Shown: positions 1 through 7,253 of the stretch, one piece after another
Position numbering within the stretch: position 1 is the first letter of the stretch
How the letters are laid out: each line of letters opens with the position of its first letter
Assembly: GCA_034434335.1 (NCBI GenBank)
Contig: DAOTZS010000041.1
Location: 1 to 8,597, forward strand
From: DAOTZS01 sp034434335
Lineage (GTDB): Bacteria > Chloroflexota > Anaerolineae > CG2-30-64-16
DNA: 8,597 bases
Direction of reading: 5' to 3'
The notes under the pieces: model-generated
Databases searched by the model: none
What the model was told of the DNA's origin: nothing
What the model saw: the letters and a program-made list of their open reading frames with translations, nothing else
Made by a program: the position numbers and the translations under genes

Positions 1-1
1 C

Positions 2-1012
<1,011 letters not shown>

Positions 1013-1095
1013 GGCGAACTATGCAGCCCGGCGAAGGAGCATAGGAAAGGAGGTGATGCACCAGGAAGATCTGCTCAGCCTTATCATGTCGTGGT

Positions 1096-1110
1096 TGTTA
1101 AGTGTTTGCA
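1096..1110. promoter_or_regulatory. candidate LacI-family operator
   Basis: TGTTAAGTGTTTGCA is an imperfect 15-bp palindrome of the form TGNNAANNNTTNNCA, resembling LacI/GalR operators. It sits 33 bp before the start of the binding-protein gene, within the 131-bp gap after the regulator gene, which is where an operator would be expected. The half-sites differ from the lac-operator core GTGAGC that the regulator's recognition helix would suggest. This is a candidate by position and partial symmetry only. Confidence 0.25.
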
Positions 1111-1130
1111 GGGATCTTTTGCTTTGGTAT

Positions 1131-1137
1131 AAGGAGG
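1131..1137 (+). promoter_or_regulatory. ribosome binding site fixing the start of the solute-binding protein
   Basis: AAGGAGG lies 6 nt before the ATG at 1144. It selects this start over an in-frame start at 1102, which has no comparable site and would put 14 extra residues before the Tat signal. Confidence 0.85.
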
Positions 1138-1143
1138 AGACCT

Positions 1144-2538
1144 ATGACTACCTCAAATGTCCCGATGCGGCGTCTAACGCGCCGTGAGATGCTCAAGTTG
1201 TCCGGCTCTCTGATGGCCAGCGCCGCGCTGGCTGCCTGTGTCCCCCCGCCTGCCCCCGGGCCTGCTGCTCCACCAGCCACACCTGCTGTGGCCACTGTCG
1301 CCCCACCACCTCCGGCCCAGGGCAACGTTGTAGTCATGCACTTCCGCCATGAGCTCACCGAAGACCACGAGAACCAGTTTGAGGCTGACAACCCGGGGAT
1401 CACCATTGAGTTTGTCCAGGCTGATGCCACGAAGTTCTTCGCCATGTACGCGGCCGGCAATCCGCCTGACCTGCTGCGCACCCAGGCGCCAGCCATCCCT
1501 CAATACCTGGCCCGACACATGTTGTACGATCTGACTCCCTACTTCGAGACCAGCGAGGTGCTCAAACTGGAGGACCTGGCCCCTGCCAACAACTACTACC
1601 GTGCCAACAGCCCGCTCGAAATCGGCCAGGGCCCCATCTACGGGATGTGCAAAGACTGGTCTCCCGACCATACCCTCTTCATCTACAAGAAGGCCTTCGA
1701 GGATGCCGGCGTGCCCATCCCTAGCGACACCACTCCGCTGACCTATCAGGAGATCTTCGAGCTGGCCAGGAAGCTGGCGAAGTTCGAAGGGGACCGCACC
1801 TTGATGTTTGGGTATGGCTATGGTGACTGGTGGGTGGACCGCATCTGGATGAACATGGCGGCCGAGCTGGGCAAGAGCCTCTATGCTGAAGATTTCTCCA
1901 AGATCATCCTGGCAGGGGATGAGGACATCAGGGCCATCGCCAAATGGTACTTCGACCTGGCCAAGGAGAAGCTGGTGGCCAGCCCATTGAACCCCAGCCC
2001 AAGCTGGAATGGCGAGGACTTCACCAAGGGCACGCTGGCCATCCTGCAATACGGCTACTGGTTCAGCGCTATGGCCGAGAGCGATATCACCAAAGGCCAG
2101 GTGATGATGCTCCCCGCACCCACCTGGGCCGGCGTGCGGCGCAACCCAACCATCACTGCTACCGGCATGGTGATGGCCGCGGCAACAAAGGTACCCGATG
2201 CCGCCTGGAAGGTATTCGAGTGGTACAACGGCCGAGAGCCAGCCATAGAGCGAGCCAAGAGTGGCTGGGGGGTGCCAGCGCTGAAGTCCCTGTACAACCT
2301 GATGCCCAAGGAGACGGAGTACCAGCAGCAAGTTCAGCGCGTGTTGCAGGGCGAGCTGGCCCTGGAGACCCCCCCGATCCAGTTCAGCCCGTTCCTGGGC
2401 GAGACCACCGTTGCCGATACCTGGGCCAAGTACCTGCCACAGGCGCTGCAGGACGAGATCACTTTCGATGAGCTGCTGCAGAACGTCGAGAACGACGTCA
2501 ACCAGGCGATTAAGGAGGGGATTGATCGCCTTCTCTAA
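1144..2538 (+). CDS. Tat-type lipoprotein: ABC sugar-transporter solute-binding protein (CUT1 family)
   Basis: This 464-residue extracytoplasmic binding protein delivers a sugar, probably an oligosaccharide, to the two permeases encoded next. Its N-terminus has twin arginines R13-R14 in a TRREMLK context, then a hydrophobic stretch and the lipobox L-A-A-C with Cys32. It is therefore probably exported folded by Tat and lipid-anchored. Residues 33-60 form a Pro/Ala-rich tether. The mature part shows CUT1 binding-protein traits: a GNPPDLLR segment, an FTKGTLAI segment and DAAWKVFEWY near the C-terminus. Aromatics in DWWVDRIW could stack on sugar rings. Length is normal for the family. The ligand cannot be read from the sequence; the GH17-like enzyme downstream points to a beta-glucan oligosaccharide (inference). 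The gene precedes the permeases by 206 bp, and that gap holds a strong hairpin. Confidence 0.93.
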   Translation: MTTSNVPMRRLTRREMLKLSGSLMASAALAACVPPPAPGPAAPPATPAVATVAPPPPAQGNVVVMHFRHELTEDHENQFEADNPGITIEFVQADATKFFAMYAAGNPPDLLRTQAPAIPQYLARHMLYDLTPYFETSEVLKLEDLAPANNYYRANSPLEIGQGPIYGMCKDWSPDHTLFIYKKAFEDAGVPIPSDTTPLTYQEIFELARKLAKFEGDRTLMFGYGYGDWWVDRIWMNMAAELGKSLYAEDFSKIILAGDEDIRAIAKWYFDLAKEKLVASPLNPSPSWNGEDFTKGTLAILQYGYWFSAMAESDITKGQVMMLPAPTWAGVRRNPTITATGMVMAAATKVPDAAWKVFEWYNGREPAIERAKSGWGVPALKSLYNLMPKETEYQQQVQRVLQGELALETPPIQFSPFLGETTVADTWAKYLPQALQDEITFDELLQNVENDVNQAIKEGIDRLL

Positions 2539-2589
2539 CAGCCTGCCCGGAGAGCTCGGCATGGCGTCCTGACCGTGCCTCCTCTGGAC

Positions 2590-2617
2590 TGGCCAGACCT
2601 GTCCGGTAGTGGCCAGA
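2590..2617. repeat. direct repeat TGGCCAGA, two copies 20 bp apart
   Basis: TGGCCAGA occurs at 2590-2597 and 2610-2617, so its copies start exactly 20 bp (about two helical turns) apart. Each copy contains the palindrome TGGCCA. The copies lie just upstream of the large hairpin in the gap between binding-protein and permease genes. They could be a protein site or chance; GGCC words are common in this DNA. Confidence 0.3.
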
Positions 2618-2634
2618 ACAGACTGATGCGGTAA

Positions 2635-2668
2635 ACGTGCCAGGCACTTTCTGAAGTGCCTGGCACGT
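2635..2668. repeat. perfect inverted repeat / intra-operon hairpin
   Basis: ACGTGCCAGGCACTT and its exact reverse complement are separated by the 4-nt loop TCTG, giving a 15-bp perfect stem. Each arm also contains a small inverted repeat (GTGCC-A-GGCAC and GTGCC-T-GGCAC). No T-tract follows, so it is not a classical terminator. It lies 96 nt after the binding-protein stop and 76 nt before the permease start. Such a structure can protect the 3' end of the upstream message, as the REP elements between E. coli malE and malF do; it could also be a dispersed repeat copy. The rest of the 2539-2744 gap holds no gene that I can support. Confidence 0.85.
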
Positions 2669-2744
2669 CCATCAGTCAAAGTCTGGCATTACCAGCCTCT
2701 CGTGAGCGAAGGCGAACGTCTTTCCCATTCCTGCGGAGCAAGCG

Positions 2745-3695
2745 ATGGTAACTCAACCCCTCTTGCCACGGCCTGCTTTATGGCGACGCATGTCGGCCCG
2801 CACCTGGCGACGTACTCTGGCCTTCTATGCCTTTATCGGGCCCTGGCTGGCCGGTTTCGTCCTGCTAGGTGTCGTGCCTCTGGCCCTCGCCCTTTTCCTG
2901 TCCACCACCAACTATGACGGGCTTAACTGGGGGCAGTGGAAGTTCCAGGGCCTGGGCAACTACGCCCGCGCCTTCAGCGACAATGACGCGCGCCACGCCT
3001 TCGTCCAGACCTTACGCTGGACCGGGCTGAACCTCCCCCTCTGGATGGTGCTCTCCTTCATCCTGGCTCTGATCTTAAACCAGGATGTAAAGGGGCGAGG
3101 GCTCTTCCGTACCCTCTACTACCTGCCCAACATTATCCCTATTGTGGCTACAGTATGGGTGTGGAAGATCTTCCTGGACAAAAACTACGGCCTGCTCAAT
3201 GCCATCATCAGCCTGGTGCGACCGGGCACAGCCATCCCATGGCTTTCTACCCAGGCCCTCTTTGGCCTGACCTGGATCGCCGTGTGGAGCGGCATGGGCT
3301 GGGGCATGGTGATCTTCCTGGCCGGCCTGCAAGATATCCCCGACGAGCTCATTGACGCCGCGCGCATTGATGGCGCAGGAAGCCTGCAGGTCTTCTGGCA
3401 CATCACTCTGCCGTTGATGACGCCGGTTATCTTCCTGGTACTGATCAGTGGCCTGATCGGCTCCTTTCAGCAGTTCCAGCTCCCACTGCTGCTGGGCACA
3501 GGCACCGCGCAGCTCTCGTATCCGCCCCGGCCAGTTTACCTCTATATGCTCCACGTCTACTACCAGAACTTCGTCTATCAACGCTTCGGCTATGGTACTG
3601 CCCTGGTCTGGCTTATCTTTATTGTCATCCTGGGGCTGGCGCTGGTGTTATTCAGAACCCAGCGTTACTGGGTCTATTACGAATCCGCGGAGTGA
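2745..3695 (+). CDS. ABC sugar transporter permease, MalF/UgpA-like
   Basis: This 316-residue inner-membrane permease is one half of the channel through which the bound sugar enters. About six membrane segments are visible, near 26-51, 90-112, 124-141, 172-196, 224-245 and 285-303. The cytoplasmic EAA loop that docks the ATPase is clear at about 201-223: ELIDAARIDGAGS followed by ITLP, with the conserved Gly and Leu-Pro. Length and motif order fit the BPD_transp_1 family of CUT1 transporters. The N-terminus is Arg-rich (positive inside). A CGGAG site lies 6 nt before the ATG. The gene ends 9 bp before the second permease, so the two are cotranscribed and probably form a heterodimer. Confidence 0.95.
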   Translation: MVTQPLLPRPALWRRMSARTWRRTLAFYAFIGPWLAGFVLLGVVPLALALFLSTTNYDGLNWGQWKFQGLGNYARAFSDNDARHAFVQTLRWTGLNLPLWMVLSFILALILNQDVKGRGLFRTLYYLPNIIPIVATVWVWKIFLDKNYGLLNAIISLVRPGTAIPWLSTQALFGLTWIAVWSGMGWGMVIFLAGLQDIPDELIDAARIDGAGSLQVFWHITLPLMTPVIFLVLISGLIGSFQQFQLPLLLGTGTAQLSYPPRPVYLYMLHVYYQNFVYQRFGYGTALVWLIFIVILGLALVLFRTQRYWVYYESAE

Positions 3696-3704
3696 GGATC
3701 CACT

Positions 3705-4577
3705 ATGACGGCTGCAAGATTACCCATGAGGCCCATGAGCCCTCGCAGGCTAACTCGTATTGCCGTCTCGTACGGCATCTTGCTCTTGGTGACGATCGTC
3801 GTCTCGCTGCCCGTTTTCTGGTTTGTCGTTACCACCCTCAAGAAGGATATCGAATATCTTTCCTACCCTATCAAGATCTTTCCGGCTGTGCCCCAATGGG
3901 ATAATTATGTCAAGGTGTTTACCACTGGTGGGTTCTCCTTCACCAGATATGCCGGACACTCCCTGTTCCTGGCCGTCACCAACACTGCTCTTATAGTGCT
4001 CACCAGCTCGATGGCTGGCTTTGCTTTCTCACGGCTCCACGGCGTACCAGGCCGCAATGCGCTTTTTATGGTAGTGATTGCCCTGTTCATCATTCCGGGC
4101 AGCGTCTATCTTATCCCGCAATTCATCGTCTACTCGCGCCTGCGCCTGACGGACACCTACTGGCCGTGGATCCTGGGCGGGCTGGGGGCCAGTCCCTTTT
4201 TCATCTTCATGTTCCGCCAGTTTTTCGCCACCTTCCCCAAGGAGTTGGAGGATGCCGCCGAGGTGGATGGTTGCGGCCCCTTCCGGGTCTTCTGGCAAAT
4301 CTTCCTCCCCAACGCCAAGCCGGCTTTGGCCACGGCCGTGATCTTCAACTTCGGCGGAGTATGGGGTGACTACATCACCCCCTTGATCTACCTGAGCGAT
4401 GCCAAGACGACCCTCTCGGTGAAGCTGGCCGGCTCCTATATGACCCCGCACGGGGAGCCCCTGACAACTGTGACCCTGGCCGCCAACCTGGTCTTCGCCC
4501 TGCCACTGGTGATCATCTTCTTCCTGGGGCAGAAGTATATCCTCAAGGGGGTGGTGACCAGCGGGTTGAAGGGGTGA
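3705..4577 (+). CDS. ABC sugar transporter permease, MalG/UgpE-like
   Basis: This 290-residue partner permease has about six membrane segments and the EAA loop at 180-202: ELEDAAEVDGCGP, then IFLP. It keeps the Ala-Ala, Asp-Gly and Leu-Pro landmarks. The C-terminal KGVVTSGLKG tail is typical of MalG/UgpE/AraQ-type subunits, which end at the KG...G..KG motif. The GAGGA site 6 nt before the ATG overlaps the stop codon of the first permease gene, suggesting translational coupling. No nucleotide-binding subunit follows; the next gene is a glycosidase. Confidence 0.95.
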   Translation: MTAARLPMRPMSPRRLTRIAVSYGILLLVTIVVSLPVFWFVVTTLKKDIEYLSYPIKIFPAVPQWDNYVKVFTTGGFSFTRYAGHSLFLAVTNTALIVLTSSMAGFAFSRLHGVPGRNALFMVVIALFIIPGSVYLIPQFIVYSRLRLTDTYWPWILGGLGASPFFIFMFRQFFATFPKELEDAAEVDGCGPFRVFWQIFLPNAKPALATAVIFNFGGVWGDYITPLIYLSDAKTTLSVKLAGSYMTPHGEPLTTVTLAANLVFALPLVIIFFLGQKYILKGVVTSGLKG

Positions 4578-4630
4578 GCCGGCTAACCGAGACCCCAGAA
4601 ACTCGCAGCCACCTTGCCCATCGGAATCAC

Positions 4631-4637
4631 AAGGAGG
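4631..4637 (+). promoter_or_regulatory. ribosome binding site fixing the glycosidase start
   Basis: AAGGAGG lies 8 nt before the ATG at 4646. This start is preferred to the in-frame GTG at 4574, which overlaps the permease stop, lacks a good site and would add 24 hydrophilic residues before the first beta-strand (KVGAWIH). Confidence 0.85.
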
Positions 4638-4645
4638 TCATAGCC

Positions 4646-5617
4646 ATGAAGGTCGGCGCGTGGATCCATACCCACGATGATGTCCCGTTGGAGGCGCAGG
4701 TTGCCCTGGCAGCCGAGAGCGGGCTGCGTTCGGCGCGTGCCTATCACTTCGCTTACGCGCAGCAGTTGGCGCCCTTGCTGCGCCAGCATGAGATGAGCCT
4801 CCTGGCCGGCATGCACGTGGATGCTGCTGGCCTGGCCGCTGATTGGCGTTCACAGGTGCGGCTGGATGAGCTGGCTCGTTATCACGAGTTAGGCGTACCG
4901 CTGGAAGCGATTTGCGTGGGCAACGAACTGCGCGAGGGAGGAGATGCACCTGATCAGAAGCGTTTTACGGCCCGGCTTTCCTTCGGCCTGGCCAATGTAT
5001 TGGCCACCTATCGGGAATGGCTGGACCAACACGGTCTCCCCACCCCCCTCACTTATGCTATGGAGGGAATTGTCTTCGATTCTGAGGGGTATTTCCACGA
5101 ATGGGTGTGGCCGCTGATCGAGGCCTGCGACATCGTGTCCCTTAACGCTTACCCCATGGACAACCGCGCCTGGTTCACCTTTGGCGCCTTTGAGGAGAGC
5201 CGGCGCTTCCTGCGTGAGACGCGCACCCGCCGTGAGCGCCTCTTGCTGTTTGAACTGCGCCTGCGCCGGGCATTGAGCGCACTGGAGGCGGCCGGCAAAC
5301 CGGTGATCCTGAGCGAAACCGGTTTCCCTTCGGCGGTAGGCTACCACATGGAAGGGACACGCCTGGTGGTGCCCGAGAGCGATCCCTCATGCTACAGCCA
5401 GGCGATGCACGAATTCGCCACTTTGCTCCGCCAGGTCAATCTGGATTACAATGGCCGTATACAGGCCCTTTATTTCTACGAGTGGCGCGATAACCTGCAC
5501 CACCCCAAGATCTGGAACGTGGAACAGAGCCCCATCCACGTGGCTTTTGGCTTGTGTGACCGCTATGGCGTGCCCAAGCTGGATATCCGGAGCCTGGTGC
5601 AGACGCTGGGCGGCTGA
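4646..5617 (+). CDS. cytoplasmic clan GH-A glycoside hydrolase, GH17-like
   Basis: This 323-residue TIM-barrel protein probably hydrolyses the imported oligosaccharide. Two motifs mark the active site. CVGNEL at 90-95 gives Glu94 as the likely acid/base. ILSETGFPS at 221-229 gives Glu224 as the likely nucleophile. Both closely match the VGNE and SETGWPS motifs of GH17 beta-1,3-glucanases. SLNAYPM at 165-171 fits the strand before the nucleophile, and YFYEW at 276-280 supplies the Trp expected after strand 8 in clan GH-A. There is no signal peptide, so it acts in the cytoplasm. An Arg-rich helical stretch lies at about 182-212. The clan is fairly secure; GH17 membership and beta-glucan specificity are inferred from motifs and context. 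GH5-like or uncharacterised GH-A families are alternatives. It lies 68 bp after the permease gene. Confidence 0.75.
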   Translation: MKVGAWIHTHDDVPLEAQVALAAESGLRSARAYHFAYAQQLAPLLRQHEMSLLAGMHVDAAGLAADWRSQVRLDELARYHELGVPLEAICVGNELREGGDAPDQKRFTARLSFGLANVLATYREWLDQHGLPTPLTYAMEGIVFDSEGYFHEWVWPLIEACDIVSLNAYPMDNRAWFTFGAFEESRRFLRETRTRRERLLLFELRLRRALSALEAAGKPVILSETGFPSAVGYHMEGTRLVVPESDPSCYSQAMHEFATLLRQVNLDYNGRIQALYFYEWRDNLHHPKIWNVEQSPIHVAFGLCDRYGVPKLDIRSLVQTLGG

Positions 5618-5638
5618 CAAGACCAGGGAGAAGAAACG

Positions 5639-6211
5639 ATGAACGCGATAGTGATCAGCAGCAGCCCTAACCGGGATGGCCTGACCGCGGCCTGCGCGGC
5701 CTCAGCGTTGGAGGGGATACGACAGGCCGGAGGACAGGCTGAGGAAGTGCGGTTGAACGACCTGCAGGTTGGGATGTGTCAGGCGTGCGATAACGGCTGG
5801 GGTACCTGCCTGAACGACCATGTCTGCCAGGTGCAGGACGATTTCCAGGCCCTGCACGCGCGCACGGTAGCAGCCGATGCCCTGGTGCTGGTGAGCCCGG
5901 TCTACTGGGGAGAGATGAGCGAGTCGGCCAAGGCGTTTACCGATCGCCTGCGCCGCTGCGAGGCCCCGCGCGGGGCCGAGAGCGGCCTGGCCGGCAAGCC
6001 GGTGATCGCTGTGGCTGCCGCCGGGGGCAGCGGGGGTGGGATGATCACCTGCCTGCTCAGCATGGAGCGCTGGATCCAGCACGTGCGGGCCCGCACCTTC
6101 GACCTGATCCCGGTCAACCGCTGGAGCCGGCCATACAAGTTGAACGCCATTCGCGAGGCCGCCCGCGCCATGGCCGAAGAGCTTTTGCACGAAGCCGCCT
6201 CTCGGGGGTAG
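5639..6211 (+). CDS. flavodoxin-fold NADPH-dependent FMN reductase-like protein with Cys cluster
   Basis: This 190-residue soluble oxidoreductase begins with a beta-strand and the flavin-phosphate loop SSSPNRDGLT (7-16). VSPVYWGEMSESAKAFTDR (85-103) matches the second flavin-contacting loop of the FMN_red / iron-sulfur flavoprotein family. Between them lie Cys47, Cys50, Cys57 and Cys63 (CX2CX6CX5C), then DDF. Related proteins use such cysteines for a 4Fe-4S cluster, though the spacing here differs from the classical CX2CX2CX4-7C. A GGGAG site is 8 nt before the ATG, and the gene starts 21 bp after the glycosidase, so it is probably the last gene of the operon, ahead of the terminator. Its link to sugar use is unclear; the substrate is unknown. 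Confidence 0.87.
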   Translation: MNAIVISSSPNRDGLTAACAASALEGIRQAGGQAEEVRLNDLQVGMCQACDNGWGTCLNDHVCQVQDDFQALHARTVAADALVLVSPVYWGEMSESAKAFTDRLRRCEAPRGAESGLAGKPVIAVAAAGGSGGGMITCLLSMERWIQHVRARTFDLIPVNRWSRPYKLNAIREAARAMAEELLHEAASRG

Positions 6212-6335
6212 CTTCGCCAGGAGCTGAATTTGGCCAGGCAGGGCAAAAAACCCGACCCGCAACTGGCTCTCAACCACCGGTGAATTCTTCTATCACCCAA
6301 AATGCCTCCGGCCGGCAAGGGATTGGCGGGGGGCA

Positions 6336-6367
6336 AGGCACGGCCTTTTGGCCGTGCCTGACTTTTT
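6336..6367 (+). terminator. rho-independent terminator of the sugar operon
   Basis: AGGCACGGCC and GGCCGTGCCT form a perfect 10-bp GC-rich stem with a TTTT loop, followed after 3 nt by five Ts. It lies 124 nt after the stop of the flavoprotein gene and just before the next promoter, so it separates two transcription units. Confidence 0.9.
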
Positions 6368-6397
6368 AAAGACGAGGGACACAAAAGCGCCAAGATG

Positions 6398-6406
6398 TGA
6401 TATACT
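6398..6406 (+). promoter_or_regulatory. extended -10 promoter for the kinase-like gene
   Basis: TGATATACT combines a TG extension with the -10 hexamer TATACT (6401-6406). No good -35 is present; GACACA, 17 nt upstream, is the best match. That fits an extended -10 promoter. It lies directly after the terminator, and transcription would start near 6413. Confidence 0.65.
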
Positions 6407-6526
6407 AAAGCCAGAGCATGAGGATACTCCTCCACGGCCTCACGATCGGTGAGAGCGGTTGTCGGAGCCATTGCCGGGCTGGAAATGCTGGCCCACAGGT
6501 GCTGAACAGCGCCCAGATTACAGAGA

Positions 6527-6531
6527 GGAGG
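6527..6531 (+). promoter_or_regulatory. ribosome binding site fixing the kinase-like start
   Basis: GGAGG within AGAGGAGGTG lies 6 nt before the ATG at 6538. It is preferred over the in-frame ATG at 6418, which would put 40 unrelated residues before the conserved N-terminal strand and P-loop. Confidence 0.85.
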
Positions 6532-6537
6532 TGCACC

Positions 6538-7212
6538 ATGGCAGTCATTACCATTTCCAGGCAGCACGGTAGTGGGGGCAGGGAGATTGCTGCGCGTGTC
6601 TGTGACATACTGCAATATCACTACTTTGACAAGCGGCTCATGGCCGAGGCGATGGCCGAGCAACACGTGACCGAAGCCGATATCACCGACTACCACGAGG
6701 ATGCCTATAAGTTGCGCGGCTTCCTGGACCGCCTGCTGGGCTACCGCCGTCCAACTACTATCGCTGACGTCGGATTCTGGGACAAGAGGCCAGAGGCAGT
6801 AAAAGAGGTCGAGGTGGCTGCCCTGGAAGAGCATCTGGCAGTCTGGCTGGTTCAGGCCGCCATCAAGAGTGCCTATGAGCGGGGCAATATCGTGATTGTG
6901 GGCCGTGGTGGCCAGGTCGTGTTAGCAGATCGGCCAGGGGTGCTCCACGTGAGGATTGAGGCCCCACTCGAGGTGCGGGTGCGCCGGGTAGCTGAACGCG
7001 ACCGCCTCAGCCTGAAGGAAGCCCAGGAGGTAGTCATCAATCGTGACAAGGCTTCTGCCGAATACTTGAAGCGCTTCTACGGGGTAGACTGGTCAGACCC
7101 CCTCCTCTACCACCTGGTGATCAACTCTGGCAAGTGGGACATTGAAGCCGCGGCGCGCTGTATTGCCAGTGCTGTGTCCTGCCTGCCGGCGCATCCAGGT
7201 CAGAGGCAGTAG
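6538..7212 (+). CDS. cytidylate kinase-like family P-loop protein
   Basis: This 224-residue cytosolic protein matches the cytidylate-kinase-like family (Pfam Cytidylate_kin2 type). It opens with AVITISRQHGSGGREIAARV, a variant P-loop with HGSGGRE at 10-16 in place of the GPSGSGKGT form of true CMP kinase. Other landmarks are FDK at 30-32, IVGRGG at 120-125, VAERDR at 151-156 (LID-like arginines), and NRD at 168-170. These are followed by the YLKRFYGVDWSDPLLYHLVINSGK block, which is typical of the family. A phosphotransfer role on a nucleotide or small molecule is implied, but the true substrate of this family is not established. It has its own promoter and leader and appears monocistronic. 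The next gene converges on it from the other strand, 41 bp away, with only a weak hairpin between. Confidence 0.9.
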   Translation: MAVITISRQHGSGGREIAARVCDILQYHYFDKRLMAEAMAEQHVTEADITDYHEDAYKLRGFLDRLLGYRRPTTIADVGFWDKRPEAVKEVEVAALEEHLAVWLVQAAIKSAYERGNIVIVGRGGQVVLADRPGVLHVRIEAPLEVRVRRVAERDRLSLKEAQEVVINRDKASAEYLKRFYGVDWSDPLLYHLVINSGKWDIEAAARCIASAVSCLPAHPGQRQ

Positions 7213-7253
7213 AGGATCTTTGGTGGGCAGCAGTATGGGGTGCTGAGACGACT

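Larger units (their letters stand above)
6212..6537 (+). other. gene-free region: operon end, promoter and kinase leader
   Basis: These 326 bases hold the terminator (6336-6367), the promoter (6398-6406) and a leader from about 6413 to 6537. The first about 120 bases show no gene or strong structure. The leader contains two small hairpins: GAGGA/TCCTC (6420-6432) and CTCAC/GTGAG (6439-6453). CTCCTC at 6427-6432 could instead pair with GAGGAG at 6525-6530, covering the ribosome binding site. I recognise no known riboswitch. The kinase frame is open back to an ATG at 6418. Confidence 0.5.

Noticed and set aside
1106..1133. Promoter-like TTGCAG, 16-bp spacer, TATAAG
   Set aside because: The -10 overlaps the ribosome binding site of the binding-protein gene, so a transcript from it would lack that site.
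1056..1187. 43-codon leader-peptide candidate before the binding-protein gene
   Set aside because: Its ATG is 2 nt from GGAGG, it overlaps the real gene start, and the peptide shows no leader pattern such as a codon run.
1174..2679. 501-codon open frame on the - strand across the binding-protein gene
   Set aside because: It lies antisense to a well-supported gene, its translation shows no recognisable domain, and it follows from stop-poor GC-rich codon usage.
4574..4645. Earlier GTG start for the glycosidase
   Set aside because: It has no ribosome binding site and adds 24 non-conserved residues; the ATG at 4646 has AAGGAGG at ideal spacing.
5902..6834. 310-codon open frame on the - strand
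   Set aside because: It runs antisense to the flavoprotein gene, through the terminator and promoter, and into the kinase gene; its translation shows no domain.
7213..7253. Bidirectional terminator between the converging genes
   Set aside because: Only a weak 5-bp CAGCA/TGCTG stem with an 8-nt loop and no T-tract is present.
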